DNA of 64,000 bases from Lingula anatina (taxonomy: Eukaryota > Brachiopoda > Lingulata > Lingulida > Lingulidae): NCBI RefSeq assembly GCF_001039355.2, contig NW_019775658.1, positions 389,846-453,845 of the forward strand. Direction: 5' to 3'. A program made the position numbers and the translations under genes. Shown piece after piece: positions 51,142 through 62,641 of the stretch (the first letter of the stretch is position 1; the number at the start of each line of letters is the position of its first letter). Under the pieces are notes generated by a model that saw nothing but the letters and a program-made list of their open reading frames with translations, was not told the DNA's origin and searched no databases.

Positions 51142-53793
51142 CTAAACCACTATGAATGGTTTCAGCCCTCGAGGTGCTCTCATTTCAAATATCTCGTAGG
51201 CAAAAGCTGACTTCCAAAGATTTCTACAAGACTTAAACATATCTTTTACAAAAGCATTGTCTCTCCAAATTCTCTGAACATTAGGTTGACCCTTAGGTGA
51301 CCAGAGTACAAAGTCACACCATTCTCTTCCAGTGATTCCCATTTGAAATTGAATCTGATAATAATATGCATGACTTTCTCTGAGCTTTATCTCACCCTTA
51401 TCATTAATAGTGAAGCATTGGCCAGCAAGATCCTTTGTGCTTATACTACCATTTGCATACTGGGCTGCTACATCTTCTGGGGCAGACTTCTGAAACACCT
51501 TCAAAACTTTAATTTCCAACAGTCCGTCAGGGTCATCTGATGAAGTATCAAAAACAAGTCCGTCTGGAGAACAGGCAAGTTCTGGCACTGCTGGGTCAAC
51601 CCAAAGGCCAGACTCACTGACCTTTGCATTGGTAATACTGGCATAGTCTTCCCGTGCCTGTTTTTCCATGGAAGACCCATGTTGCATATAGTATGTGCTG
51701 ACGGCATCTAAGCCCCAAATGTGTTTTCTGAGTAACTTCAATACTCTCTGGCGTATGCCATCAGTGACTCCCTGCTCACTGATGGCCTTCCATATCTTCA
51801 CTGCTTCATGTGCCACTGATGCTGTTATTCTGCGGGACCTCTCTTGAAACCATCCTGCACAATCTGCCTGTGATTTAGTGCCTTCAATCATTACTGGCCA
51901 GCAACCTTCCGGTGTAAGATCATGCAGCAGAATAAGTTTCAAGTCTTTCAAAGTCAACAACCTTTCAGAGGAGAGCTCATAATCCAAATATTGATAGGTA
52001 AGAAGGGTTTCCCACATGCTAACTGTGCCGGTGTTAGCATTAGCAAATGACAAACTGGACTTGAATGCATTGAGATCTTCACGGCTTACTTTGCTTCCAG
52101 GTGGACGCGGGTCAAAATTGATAACATCATTCCTTACTACCTTGTAGGAGGTGTAACTGGCTTCATGTAGGGCTGAAGGGTTCCTCCTCTTAGAACCTTT
52201 CTTCCATGCACATGGTAGACTAGTGCAAGAAGGTTTCTCATGCAGGAATATCAGAAGCGCAGCTACATGACTACACCTAATAACAATAAAAATCATTTGT
52301 TCATTTCATATAAACACAAAATATAAATCTGAAACTGGTGCAAATAAAACTATTAAGATGTGGAAATACAAAAAAAAACTGTCAATTCATGTATTTAACG
52401 GACAACTGAACAAAAAAGGATAAAAAAACGTATTCGAAAAAAATATTTATGTAAAATGATGAAGTTTATATGAAAATAAGATGACCAATTAATTTATGTA
52501 CCAAAAAACAATAAAACTGAAATAGTTAAAAAAAAGTTTAAGGTTTATAAACTCTTTGAAAACCTATTACTGTTTTTAATTACCTGTTCAAAGAAGATGC
52601 CTTGCAGTGGCAACTTGCAGCCTTCACTGCACCACTATTAACAGACAATGTAACAGTCACTGTGTACTTCTCATTACGCATAGATGCAAGAACAACTCCT
52701 TTGAAGTATACTGTGGAGGAGTCTCTCTTATAATAAATCTGCCCTACATAACCAGACTGCACATATTGTGATCCACGACGCAAAGGTTTCTCTGTGGTGT
52801 CAAAACTTGGTAACGACTCAACCAGCCACTGGTAAATATTGCCATAGTTAAAAACTTGTGGTACGGCTTCAGGTACAAGCCCAGACCAACTTCCGGAGTT
52901 TTCTTGCTGTGATGATGGATCTTCATTTTCAATGTTTTGTTCACGTAGTTTTCTCTGGTACCATTTCCCCTGATCCACACTCACATCAATTTCTCCAGCC
53001 TTGCCAGCAGCTATACAATTTTTGCATCTGCAAGTTAAAAAAAAAAACTGTATTATAACATTTTCACTTGTTAAGACATATGACATGTTGCTTTCAGGTC
53101 AAGACAAAAGAGATATCATGTCATAATCAACATAACTGGAGTAAAATATCCTTGATCAGATAGCTTATTGTGCTTATGATGCTTTTATCCTTAACTTTAA
53201 CTGAAGTTTTTCCTTGGGATTGTAATAACATAGCCACTGTGCTAGAACAACTTATAATTAAAAAAAAAACATGTTGGAGCAAGGGGATCAACTGCTACAA
53301 AATTTAGTTGACATGCACTGGGCAACCTTGGAAATAATATAAGGTATCAACTTAAGCAACTCTTATATCATACTTTGAACAACACAAGCATGCTGCCATG
53401 TTACTTTAAATTTCGTGTATTACTTCGGTAGTATATGCTCCCAGCCTACCGTACACCGCTCCCCACTACCGTGCACTGTAAGTTTTTTGTTTATTGTCAT
53501 CACGTTCGAATACTGTTGCTAGTTTAATCTATGTATCTACATTCGTATAATATAGTTTGAGAAGTTATTTGCTAATTTAATTTTGTTTTTGCAACAAAGA
53601 TTATCATTATCTTACGTAGTTCACGTGTACAGTACCTTGCTATCAATTCTGCTCTTTTCCCGCTCACTCTAAGTCCACGGCAGGCCAACCATCGTTTTAA
53701 AACAACGTTCGTATGCTCCTCCACATTTGGAGTTGGTAGTTTTGCCCCTGGGACATCTTCTTCTGATAAAATCACCGTATGGCTTTCACTCAT
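51142..53793 (-). CDS. SAP-SWIM-YqaJ nuclease protein, three exons
   Basis: Read on the minus strand, exons are 53793-53636, 53027-52584 and 52276-51142. Both introns are phase 2 with GT/AG ends, giving about 578 aa. Residues 19-53 resemble a SAP DNA-binding motif ([20 protein letters not shown]). C192, C194, C202 and H204 form a CxCx(7)CxH SWIM zinc finger assembled across intron 2, which supports that junction. The C-terminal half is a YqaJ/lambda-exonuclease-type domain: RRITAS near 349-354, E405, D439 in CSPDG, E455 and K457 in LLEIK, and YYYQIQFQM at 505-513. The catalytic residues appear present. The expected role is a DNA nuclease accompanying the transposase. The exon 1 donor AG/GTACTG was chosen because it keeps the frame; the stronger-looking GTAAGA 20 bases later breaks it. 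Start ATG 53793 has A at -3. A host-domesticated gene is the alternative. Confidence 0.85.
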
Positions 53794-53930
53794 TTTCACA
53801 CTGCTTCTAAACAAAATGTCCGCTTGTTGCCCCTCCAAGGGTAAAATCTTAGCGCATGCGCAGTACCGTACTGCATGTGACGTATAGCGCGCTCGTCGTT
53901 ATTAAGATAAGGGATGCCTACTAAGTGGTC
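53794..53930 (-). promoter_or_regulatory. Probable promoter of the YqaJ gene
   Basis: The 130 bp upstream of the nuclease start codon are CpG-rich in an AT-rich setting. They contain GCGCATGCGC at about 53852-53861 (NRF1-like), the exact palindrome CAGTACCGTACTG right after it, and GACGTATAGCGCGC. TACCGTACAC and TACCGTGCACTG, related to the palindrome, recur in the first intron near 53448-53478. Confidence 0.4.
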
Positions 53931-55598
53931 CCATTTACAGTTAATTGACTGTGTAATGCAGGTTACCCATGTTTAATCCCATGACTCTGATGCCCAGTAA
54001 CCTATCCAAACCAGACAGGTTTCACAATAGAAGTTTAGACCATAGGTTAGGCTTAAAGAACAAACTTATTTCAAATTCAGGATAAATATATGGAAAACCA
54101 ATGAAATAAAGTTACCATTGATCTAAAACATCAACCATTTTTTCCACTTATAATAAAAGAGACACAAGACTTCATTAAAGTCGAATACTAATTATTTTTC
54201 TTAGGTCAAAGTGGACTCAAAATGTTGGTCTTAAAGTTAACACCAATTTTTACTAGCAAGTTGTTTGATAAAACTGCAAAAGATCAAGAGTTTTGTTCAT
54301 GTTTAACTGTGTACACAAAAGTGGATTAAAAGACGTAACCAATTTTTTGGATGTGCCAAGTGCTTTACAGATGCATTTTATGGTTTATTTATAACAAAAA
54401 GTCAACAGAAAAAAGTATTTTGCTCCCCAAGTGAATAATTTTAAGAACTGACCTTTCAAAAAAAAAAAAAAAAAATTCACAACATTATTCAATTAAATAT
54501 AAACTATAACAATCTATATCATCTTGATATGACTTTTAGTGAAGCAATGAGAGCATTTTCTTTGTGTAAAAATAAATTTACTTTTAAGACCGTCTTCATA
54601 AAATAGACGTCATGTCTCAAACATTTCAACTTATTTATTGATATGGTAATGCATCAATTCAGAGAGACAAAGATTTTACAATATGATCTTGAAATCGTGT
54701 CTGTATTTGGTTTTCATGAAGGAGGTGAAGTTTTCATTGTGCCTTAGGGGACAAGTTATAAAAATCATATCATGAAGTTCATTACCCCTTCTGCACTTGA
54801 ACTTGATTTTGGTTTTAGTCACAAATAAATAATGCATGTCAATTGCAGTATTGACTGCATAGCTAATGAAAGGAGAGCCAAAACTATGTCAGCATATGAA
54901 ATTGTATCCTTTCAAAATATCTCAGATTAACTGTTCCAAATGATTTGTGCACTTATGCCAACTAAAATGATCTTTTCATTTTCTTAATCAGTCACAGTTG
55001 CAGAGCAAAATTAAAATCCAAATCACGATGTCACTCATACATGATGATGTACCATCTTCCAACTTTGCATAGGAGAACATCAATTGTCCTCGTAAACCAA
55101 CTGGGAGAGAAGGCTAAATATGACGAACTTAGGCTAGATAAACATGTTTATTCAACTTGACTGAATTATTGTCAAAATTGCTAATTTGGTGACAGATCTG
55201 CTGTAGAGCTCATTACCAGGAAGCACCTGCCACTATGTGATCTATTCTGGGATCACAATCATGGCAACAATCACGTCAAAACCTTGACCTCATGTACAGA
55301 ACGCAAACGAAAAACACATAATTAAACCATGTAGTACAAAAATGTCTTCATGATGACCTGTCATTCATAAAATGAAAAATGAGGCACCTCAAAAAGAAAT
55401 GCTACATATGTCACGGTTGTGAATTATTAAAGATTAAAATCTTTAAAAAAACCATCATTCAGTGGAAGCAATTCTATAAAATATTGCATGACTAGTTTCA
55501 CAATGAAGAGAGTAAGAGGAGATAAATAGTTGAAATGCTATACCAGGATAAATGCAGTATAGCTTTCTTAAATTAAGGAACATTCCCATATCAGGCAT
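53931..55598. other. Non-coding stretch
   Basis: No gene is supported. If the convergent pair is a transposon, its right end should lie near the start of this stretch. No inverted match to the left flank was found. A 17-base A run is at 54459-54475. Confidence 0.5.
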
Positions 55599-55601
55599 CA
55601 A

Positions 55602-55883
55602 GGCTGTGTTTAGAACAGAAGTTATCGTACTAGCAGGATCAATCTATCTCAGCGGCGATTCATGCTAAAGCACAGTCAATGTAATCAGCTTAATTGTCTG
55701 GCATGTCCCCTTGTAACTTAAAGTACTTGGGTAAAGTCAGGAAACTTTGTGATGTTGATCATGTTGCTCTGCTAGCCAGAGTACCAGACAATAAAGCCGA
55801 TTACATTGACAGGGCTTTTGCGAGGAATCCCGCTGAGATAGAGCGATCCTGCTAGAATGATTACTTCTATTCTAAACATAGCC
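55602..55883. mobile_element. Harbinger-like MITE with about 100-bp inverted repeats
   Basis: This 282-bp element has long imperfect terminal inverted repeats. The left end is GGCTGTGTTTAGAACAGAAG. The right end, reverse-complemented, is GGCTATGTTTAGAATAGAAG. Matching continues through CTAGCAGGATC, TCTATCTCAGCGG and GTCAATGTAATC to about 100 bp. Flanks are CAA and TAA, a 3-bp target duplication with one mismatch. It has no coding capacity. Subterminal words are shared with the MITE at 10153, so both probably belong to one lineage. Confidence 0.8.
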
Positions 55884-55912
55884 TAAGACAATTGCTTCTC
55901 TAAACTTAATTG

Positions 55913-55942
<30 letters not shown>

Positions 55943-55943
<1 letters not shown>

Positions 55944-56146
55944 TCTTCAGAACAGTCTCTGAAATGTGCAAATTAAACCAATAAAACAGGTATTGACAAA
56001 CATAAACATAAATTATCAAATAATATACGCAAAAACCGGGAAATGCTAACAAGAATACAAATACACATAATTTTTGTTTAAATTGAAACATATTACGTTA
56101 TTCTACATTTAATTAAATAAACTTATACACAAGTCATTTCACACTG
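55943..56146. repeat. Short direct duplication C, first copy, ending at an N
   Basis: These 204 bp following a 29-base A run recur at 56326-56529 at a constant 383-bp offset and, as far as I can read, without a difference. The copy stops at the N at 56147 and the second copy continues into unique sequence. The minus 61-67-codon frames in each copy are the same chance frame. Confidence 0.9.
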
Positions 56147-56147
56147 N
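56147..56147. other. Single-N contig junction
   Basis: A lone ambiguous base at the end of the first copy of duplication C. About 150 bp of sequence after it, before the A run, has no counterpart on the left side, so this join is less simple than the other two. Confidence 0.8.
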
Positions 56148-56325
56148 ACTTAGGTTTGGAAGATTGCATAATCTGATCTTAACTTTGATTTGCAAATTTC
56201 AAAAGTAGCTCCAGCTCAAAGATGTGAAGAGAAAGAAGTTACAACACACATATAAGAATAAACCTGTGAGCTAAGGGCCAAATCCACCTGAATCACCCAG
56301 AAAAAAAAAAAAAAAAAAAAAAAGA

Positions 56326-56529
56326 ATCTTCAGAACAGTCTCTGAAATGTGCAAATTAAACCAATAAAACAGGTATTGACAAACATAAACATAAATTATC
56401 AAATAATATACGCAAAAACCGGGAAATGCTAACAAGAATACAAATACACATAATTTTTGTTTAAATTGAAACATATTACGTTATTCTACATTTAATTAAA
56501 TAAACTTATACACAAGTCATTTCACACTG
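56326..56529. repeat. Short direct duplication C, second copy
   Basis: The second copy of 55943-56146, also preceded by an A run (56301-56323). The sequence left of the A run differs from that of the first copy, so either one contig is misjoined at the homopolymer or this is a real repeat. Confidence 0.9.
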
Positions 56530-58780
56530 CTTTCCTCAGCTAAACTGACACAACACCTGTTATCTTTAAACTGATTGTCTGAAATGAAATTCTCCTCAAA
56601 AAACTATGCAACTGCCATGAGCAGAGATATCTCCTCCTGTTTTCCTCCTGTTTGGGGTCAAGATATCACGAACATATTTAACATCCACATGAACTGTACA
56701 TTAACAGGTCAGTGCCCCAATAAGCTTATTAAGATGTTCTCCCTAAATGTGATCTCCACCACGCTTCATCCAAATCCACTCACCCCCAGGTGCAAAATCA
56801 TTTTACCAACCAAAGCACTAATATCATGATTTATTTTCTTACTCTTTGCAAACCAGGAAAGCATAATTTAGAAACAGAAAGGAGACTGCCATGTTGGTGC
56901 CTAATGTAAACAAGGGTAAGAACTTGTTCCTAGAATTGTTCAAGCAGCTGGTGGTAATGAATAACAGTTCCTCCTCCAGGTGGCAGGCTACATGCAGCTG
57001 ACACAAGACGGCGCCAACTGTAATCAGCACATTCATATGAAGAAGCTAAATATATGTACACAAAAACATGTTGTGTTTATCTGTCATCATTTCTTTAAAT
57101 ATTTTGATTTGCATAATCTTGAAATTACAATTATATACTTAATTTGCATATTTGTCACATCAGTCAATTAGACTGCTTTATTCTATATCATTTTTATCAT
57201 ATATACCTTTTTTTTTCATTCAACATCCCAAACATCAAAATGACACTACAAATAGTCTCATCTGCACCAGACCACAGTGAAACAGCATGGGGATAATATA
57301 AGGCAAGGTACGCATTGGACATGTTTATAATTTGGTCATCACTAGATATAAATAAGGCCATTAGTTCAAAGTTAGTTCTGATGTGAATGTTACCAAAAGG
57401 CCTCCTTGTACACATCAACCAGCCATTTGGGGCCCCTCTTTCTCCCAGCCTAGTGCAAAAGAGATCTCCACCCTGTACTTAAGTAAATTTACTACCCTCC
57501 CGCAGTGCACCATATGGCCATGGTTGTATGTTCAGGTATTATGACTATGCCTGGACATCAGGTTTCCATTAGACACTGTAAATACTACCAGTGATAGGAA
57601 CCATATTGATAGTCTGGCCAACTAAAAACCAGAGCCATGTTTCACAAAGAGTTCTACGGTAACAAAGCACGACCAACTAATAAGACTGCTAAAAATTATA
57701 TAGCAGGTTATGTAAAACAACCGAATGGTGACAGTTTTACTTACGATGCATGTTGAAGATACTTGTCGACTTTGAGACACAAAGTATTTACTGCAACCAG
57801 TTATACCCTACACTGTATCACATTTCTAAATATATTACTGTTTTTGATATCAGTGAGGCACACTGACTGGATGAAGGATGACAGGCACTTTTACTTGTCA
57901 CGAGATAGTTAAGGGCCTTCCTACTTACATTAAGTGCAGTTTTTAATAGAAAAATGAAAACAAAATTTTAATTTCAGTTCAGAAGTATCACTTAAAATCA
58001 GGTCTTTATTCAATACTCACTGAGACATGAAGAACAAAAAGGTAGCCATAGACAAAAAAAGTGCAACACAAATATGTCTGATTCACAGGACAAATGCTGT
58101 CTGGCACCTGTCAATAGCCAATTGTACTGAATAAGCACATGTCCTGTGACAAATATATATATATATATACTTTTAAGCCAAAATTCAAACAGCTTTCATT
58201 CAAAAGTCATTTTTTTAATCATCAGGATGGATATTTTATTAAAACCACATTAAATTTTAACACAATGCACATTTAAGAGACCTTAATGAGTGAAAGATTC
58301 CATATAACTTGGGAAAGACCAAAATATAAAACTGACCTGCAACTGAGAGTGAAATGGACTGAAAACAGGTCTTATTTGGGGAGGGGTGTGGGAAGCACCA
58401 CAATAATCTGCCTGCTATACCTTTCAGTAAGAAAAACATTGTTTTAAAAAATTATACTAAGAAGTGAACAAAATAAGTTAATTATTAATATGAAATAAAG
58501 AGTAGGAAAAAGACCTTAACACTGGTCTTGAAACAGCATGACTTTTTTTACACTGTATATCATAACAACTGAAGACCCACTCAACCGACCTAAAAAAAAA
58601 TGCTGCAGGTGATACCTGCTTCGTGCAAATGACAAAGATGGCATGCTTAGACTAAAGAAATTGAATATGCACTTGCTCACTAAACTACAGGATCATAGAG
58701 GAGATAGTGCCTATGGGTATTGTACCACCAGCTGAAGTGTAAGCGCATTTGTATAGAAAAAAAAGGGGGGGGGGGAGACA
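56530..58780. other. Non-coding stretch
   Basis: No gene is supported. The 84-codon frame at 56575-56829 has no recognisable domain. Confidence 0.5.
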
Positions 58781-58781
58781 A

Positions 58782-58879
58782 CACCTCCAGTGTTGTGCCA
58801 CTCTTTGTGCCACTACAGGTATAGATAATTATTTTATTAGTTGATTTATAATTGTGTAGTTATACATTCTATTTTCTGC

Positions 58880-58918
<39 letters not shown>

Positions 58919-59470
58919 ACCTCCAGTGTTGTGCTTGACAAGCTCTACAAAATGCAGTAAGCAAGAGATCTAAATATTTTTGTTGACAATTACCATTTAA
59001 AACAAAATCATGGGGAAAAGTAAAAGTTTAAATCCAAATTTGTGAGTGTGGTTCATGGTGAAAAGGAGACCAAAGGTCAATTTCAAGATCACAGGTAGAT
59101 TGCCAGTATATGACTTCCTCTTCAAGTTCAATAGTGACTATGGGCCTATCTTTGCCAGTTTTGGAGATATAAGGGATGGAAACCTTGCAAAGTTCAGTTC
59201 ATGGTGAAAAGAAGGTCAAATGAGGTCAATTTCATGAAATTCTGTCATTTTTTGACTGGAAGTTGTCTGTCCCTTGCTAAGCCTTATGTTATGTTTTCCC
59301 AACGTTTGAAATTTATGGCACATCACCGTATTTCACATTTTATTTTCACCACCACATTCTACTATTTGTTTTAGTACAACTTGTAAACCATATGGAAAAT
59401 GAAAAAACGAACAGCACTTCCAGTGTTGTGCTTGACAAGCTCTATATATTGCAAAAAACAAGAGGTCTCT
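58782..59470. repeat. Dispersed-repeat region with recurring words
   Basis: CACCTCCAGTGTTGTGC occurs at 58782 and 58918 and, with one change, at 59415. The last two continue in common as TTGACAAGCTCTA. Between them GTTCATGGTGAAAAG occurs at 59051 and 59197, each followed by AGGTCA words. A 35-base or longer A run lies at 58882-58917. The arrangement looks like overlapping copies of a non-autonomous repeat; no coding sequence is seen. Confidence 0.6.
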
Positions 59471-60535
59471 AGCATTTACGGTTCCAGAATTAGAGAAGAG
59501 TTTTCAGTTTCAGAATCTAATGGCCTCTTCTACCATGAAAATGCACCAATTGACCCCAAACTTAAGAATATGAAAGATGACCCTAAGGGTAACACCTGTC
59601 CACACTATTATAGGTAAGGTCCATGTAGTTTCTGAAAATTGGCACAAATAAAATTTTTTGCAGGCTTTTATAATCTTGGAGAACCGGTAACGGTGACATG
59701 GTGGCAGAGCCGGCAGATGCGGCATATGTGGACGAGACAGGTTGGGACTAAAACCATGTGTACCACCAGCGTCTACACTGGTGGTACAATTAGAGAAAAT
59801 TTATTGTCATTCAATTTAAACAAAAATTAGTGCAATTTATTTCAGTGCAGTCAATTTATGCTAGTAGTGTGAATTCAAAATAGCAGTTTATCTGGTGACT
59901 TACCTGTGATGCATGATTGTCACCATAGTACAGGTAAATCAGTACCCTGTCTGCACTTTGTGATACTTGTTTATCACTATGGCGATGATGCCCTGGTGTA
60001 TGATACCCTGAAAGGCAGGTGTAATACATTTCAACACAAATGGAAGGAGAATAGAAGGTGAAGGAAAGGGACAGACAGAGAAAAATGGTTCAAGAAAAAA
60101 AATATGAAAGGGAAACATTTGAAAATTGAATTTTACATATACCAGTACTGTATTTCAAGTCTTAAAATTAGAACATACCTATTGACTGGTAGCAGCAAAA
60201 TTAAAGAGCAGGCTTCTCTATAGTTCTTTTTCATTCAAACCCTTCATATCATAATGGATATCTAACTTCTTTTCATCTATCATATCTGGTCCTCACCTTG
60301 TCCTTTCTTACTTCTGAGATATGTATCCATTACGGTCAAAATCTTCAAGTATCCTTTTCCTGCAAAATATCATTAATTGCATCTTCTGCCATAATTATCT
60401 ATTATTAGGTTTCATAAACATTTACTTAATGCTTAGCAACATTAGTGAACTAGCATTTCAGAAAACTTTTAATCAAATTACTAAAATCAGATTATTAGAA
60501 ATGCTAAGACAAATTTCATTATTTCGGAACCAAAA
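59471..60535. other. Non-coding stretch with a small hairpin
   Basis: No gene is supported. A perfect 10-bp inverted repeat, GTACCACCAG with an 8-base loop, lies at about 59759-59787. Confidence 0.5.
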
Positions 60536-60731
60536 GACCTGTTGAGAACTTAGTTGATCCACGGACTAACTGATCTGCAGACCAAGTATGGCTGGCCCAC
60601 TTGAAAGCTTTCAATATAATTCCCTAATGGATTCCCCTGTGAGAATTATGCGGCAAGCTTTCAAGTGGGATGGCCATATTTGATCTGTGGCTCAGTAAGT
60701 CCACGGACCAACTTGGTTGTGAACAGAGCCC
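60536..60731. mobile_element. Fold-back MITE, nearly all inverted repeat
   Basis: About 196 bp, in which the left 80-90 bp are matched by the reverse complement of the right 80-90 bp. Shared words are GTTGATCCACGGACT against GTTGGTCCGTGGACT, AAGTATGGC against AAATATGGC, and CCCACTTGAAAGCTT, which is exact. The whole element could fold into one hairpin. The right end, reverse-complemented, begins GGGCTCTGTTCACAACC, like the other GG-start MITEs here. The exact left end and target duplication are unclear. Confidence 0.75.
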
Positions 60732-62263
60732 AATTCAAAATCTCCACACATTAAACATGCACATACAACTAATATCTTACCTGCAATCAGACACCTCCCC
60801 TTACAAACTCTCTGCCTAGTTACCTGAGCTGTCTATGAAGTCATCAGCTGAGGGTCCTTCAAATGGGGAGTGAACCTGAAACCCATTAACTTGCGTTACA
60901 AAACATTATCTAACAGGTTACATTACGTGTCCAGCAATATACATTTTTTTTCTTTTCCATGAGATGCATAAGATATTAAAGCCAGTGTCCACATCTTTAT
61001 TATCAGTGCAAGTAGAAAAATCTTTCTGATATTATCACTGAAAACTAAATTTATTTATAACAAACATTCCTAACTCTTTTACAGAAAACTTCATTGCAAT
61101 TAACTTCAGTATATTTGTCCCCATGCAAACCAATTTCAATGAAAAGTTGTCCAAGAAAGACCATTATTAAAATCATATGTCAATGCTGTTATGGCAATAC
61201 ATCCCTACAAACAACTGACCAGCATAACTCAAAGCATGTCAGTTTCTGCAGAGAGTATCTGGGTCCTCCACTTACCTATGAGAGGTATGTTGACAGGACT
61301 ATCAATTGCAGTTAGGACAGATGAATCCGAGGAGCAGGCAAATGTCAAAGGAGACCAACATGCTTCCCAGTTAACATCCTTGATGAACTCAGCATGAACT
61401 CCAATCAGATCTCATCACTGGAATTGAGGGGAAACAAAAGGTCGATAACTGCTGTAGACCTGCAGAGTGTATTAACTGTTGCCTAGCAACCAGAGTGTTC
61501 GCCAAGATTTGAAAATTGGGATTTTCTCTTGAAATATATGCATTCAGCAGCTAGAAACTCTTCTGGCTCTCCACTAGCTGGCTTGAAGGTGGAGGGTTTA
61601 CAGGGAAGTAAACAGTGCTTTCCAGTTTCAGAAAACTGGATGGTGACAAATGATTGAAGGCCTAAAATATACCCAATAGGCATATGAATGCAATACTCAT
61701 GTACCTAATTTAAAATGCATTTGTTTTTACATCAAATATGAAATTACATTTGAGAGAAAGATGCATGATAAAATTCAAATAGTTCAAGTCTCCCAAGCCA
61801 GGATTTTCGTGCCAAAAAATTATGTTTAACGAATTTCCTGGGATAAACTGCAATTTCCCCTCAACTTACCAATTTCTAACACATAACACTGTTACAATTT
61901 TGGAAAAAGCATAAGGTCAAAGCCCACACTAAAGTACCAGTTTTCCAGATACATCATTCAACAACTGGACTTCGATATCGCAAGACTGGTGCTGTAACCT
62001 GCACCGTTTTCATTCTATGAAGATGGGTACTACTGAGGTTGGACAAGGGACAGTGAATATCATTCTTTTTTTGCGATATTGATTAAAGCCATTTATCAGT
62101 CATTTAATGTTTTTAAAGCTTTAATTGTCCTCAGATAAGTTCCACAAGAAGAGATTCATGCACTTAAAATGAGTTCAAAATCCTGCTTTGGATTGCTTTA
62201 AATTGAAACATTATTTCAAAGAAAGGTCCTGGAGAGTTTTTTTGTTTTTTTTTTTCTTTTTCT
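60732..62263. other. Non-coding stretch
   Basis: No gene or repeat is supported. Confidence 0.5.
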
Positions 62264-62271
62264 TTTACTAA

Positions 62272-62633
62272 CAGCCATGCTGAAAACTTTTCAGAATGGC
62301 CAGTCATTTGGACTGGCAGTAATGAAAATTTTGCCGGACCGAATGGATTTTTGTCAGACCGAAAATCACCCTATTTGTTTGAGACAGATACTACCAGTAC
62401 GATTAGGGTAGCTTACTTTGTTTGTGAATGTGATAGGTTTGAAACGGAAGGGAAAAAAACCTTGGGTTTCATATAATTTAATTAGTGAAGTATGTCGAAT
62501 GATGACTGTAAATTCAAAATTGCGGTTCTTAAAACTCTTGTCGGTCCTTTGGACCGCCCAAGTCCAATTTTTTACCGGTCCAGACAAATTTTGCCAGTCA
62601 TGACCGATCAGACCGACAGTTTCAGCATGTCTG
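62272..62633. mobile_element. hAT-like non-autonomous element
   Basis: A 362-bp element with terminal inverted repeats CAGCCATGCTGAAA and, at the right end reverse-complemented, CAGACATGCTGAAA. It is flanked by TTTACTAA (62264-62271) and TATACTAA (62634-62641), an 8-bp target duplication with one mismatch. The CA-G start and 8-bp duplication fit the hAT superfamily. Subterminal regions carry many GGACC/GACCG words in both orientations, as expected for transposase-binding repeats. No coding capacity is seen. Confidence 0.8.
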
Positions 62634-62641
62634 TATACTAA

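Noticed and set aside
53617-53622. GTAAGA as the donor of nuclease exon 1
   Set aside because: It resembles a donor better than AG/GTACTG but would put exon 2 out of frame, whereas the earlier donor gives a continuous frame into the CxxC-containing exon 2.
53794-53838. Extension of the nuclease gene upstream from a TTG codon
   Set aside because: The ATG at 53793 has A at -3 and is sufficient; nothing in the extension is domain-like.
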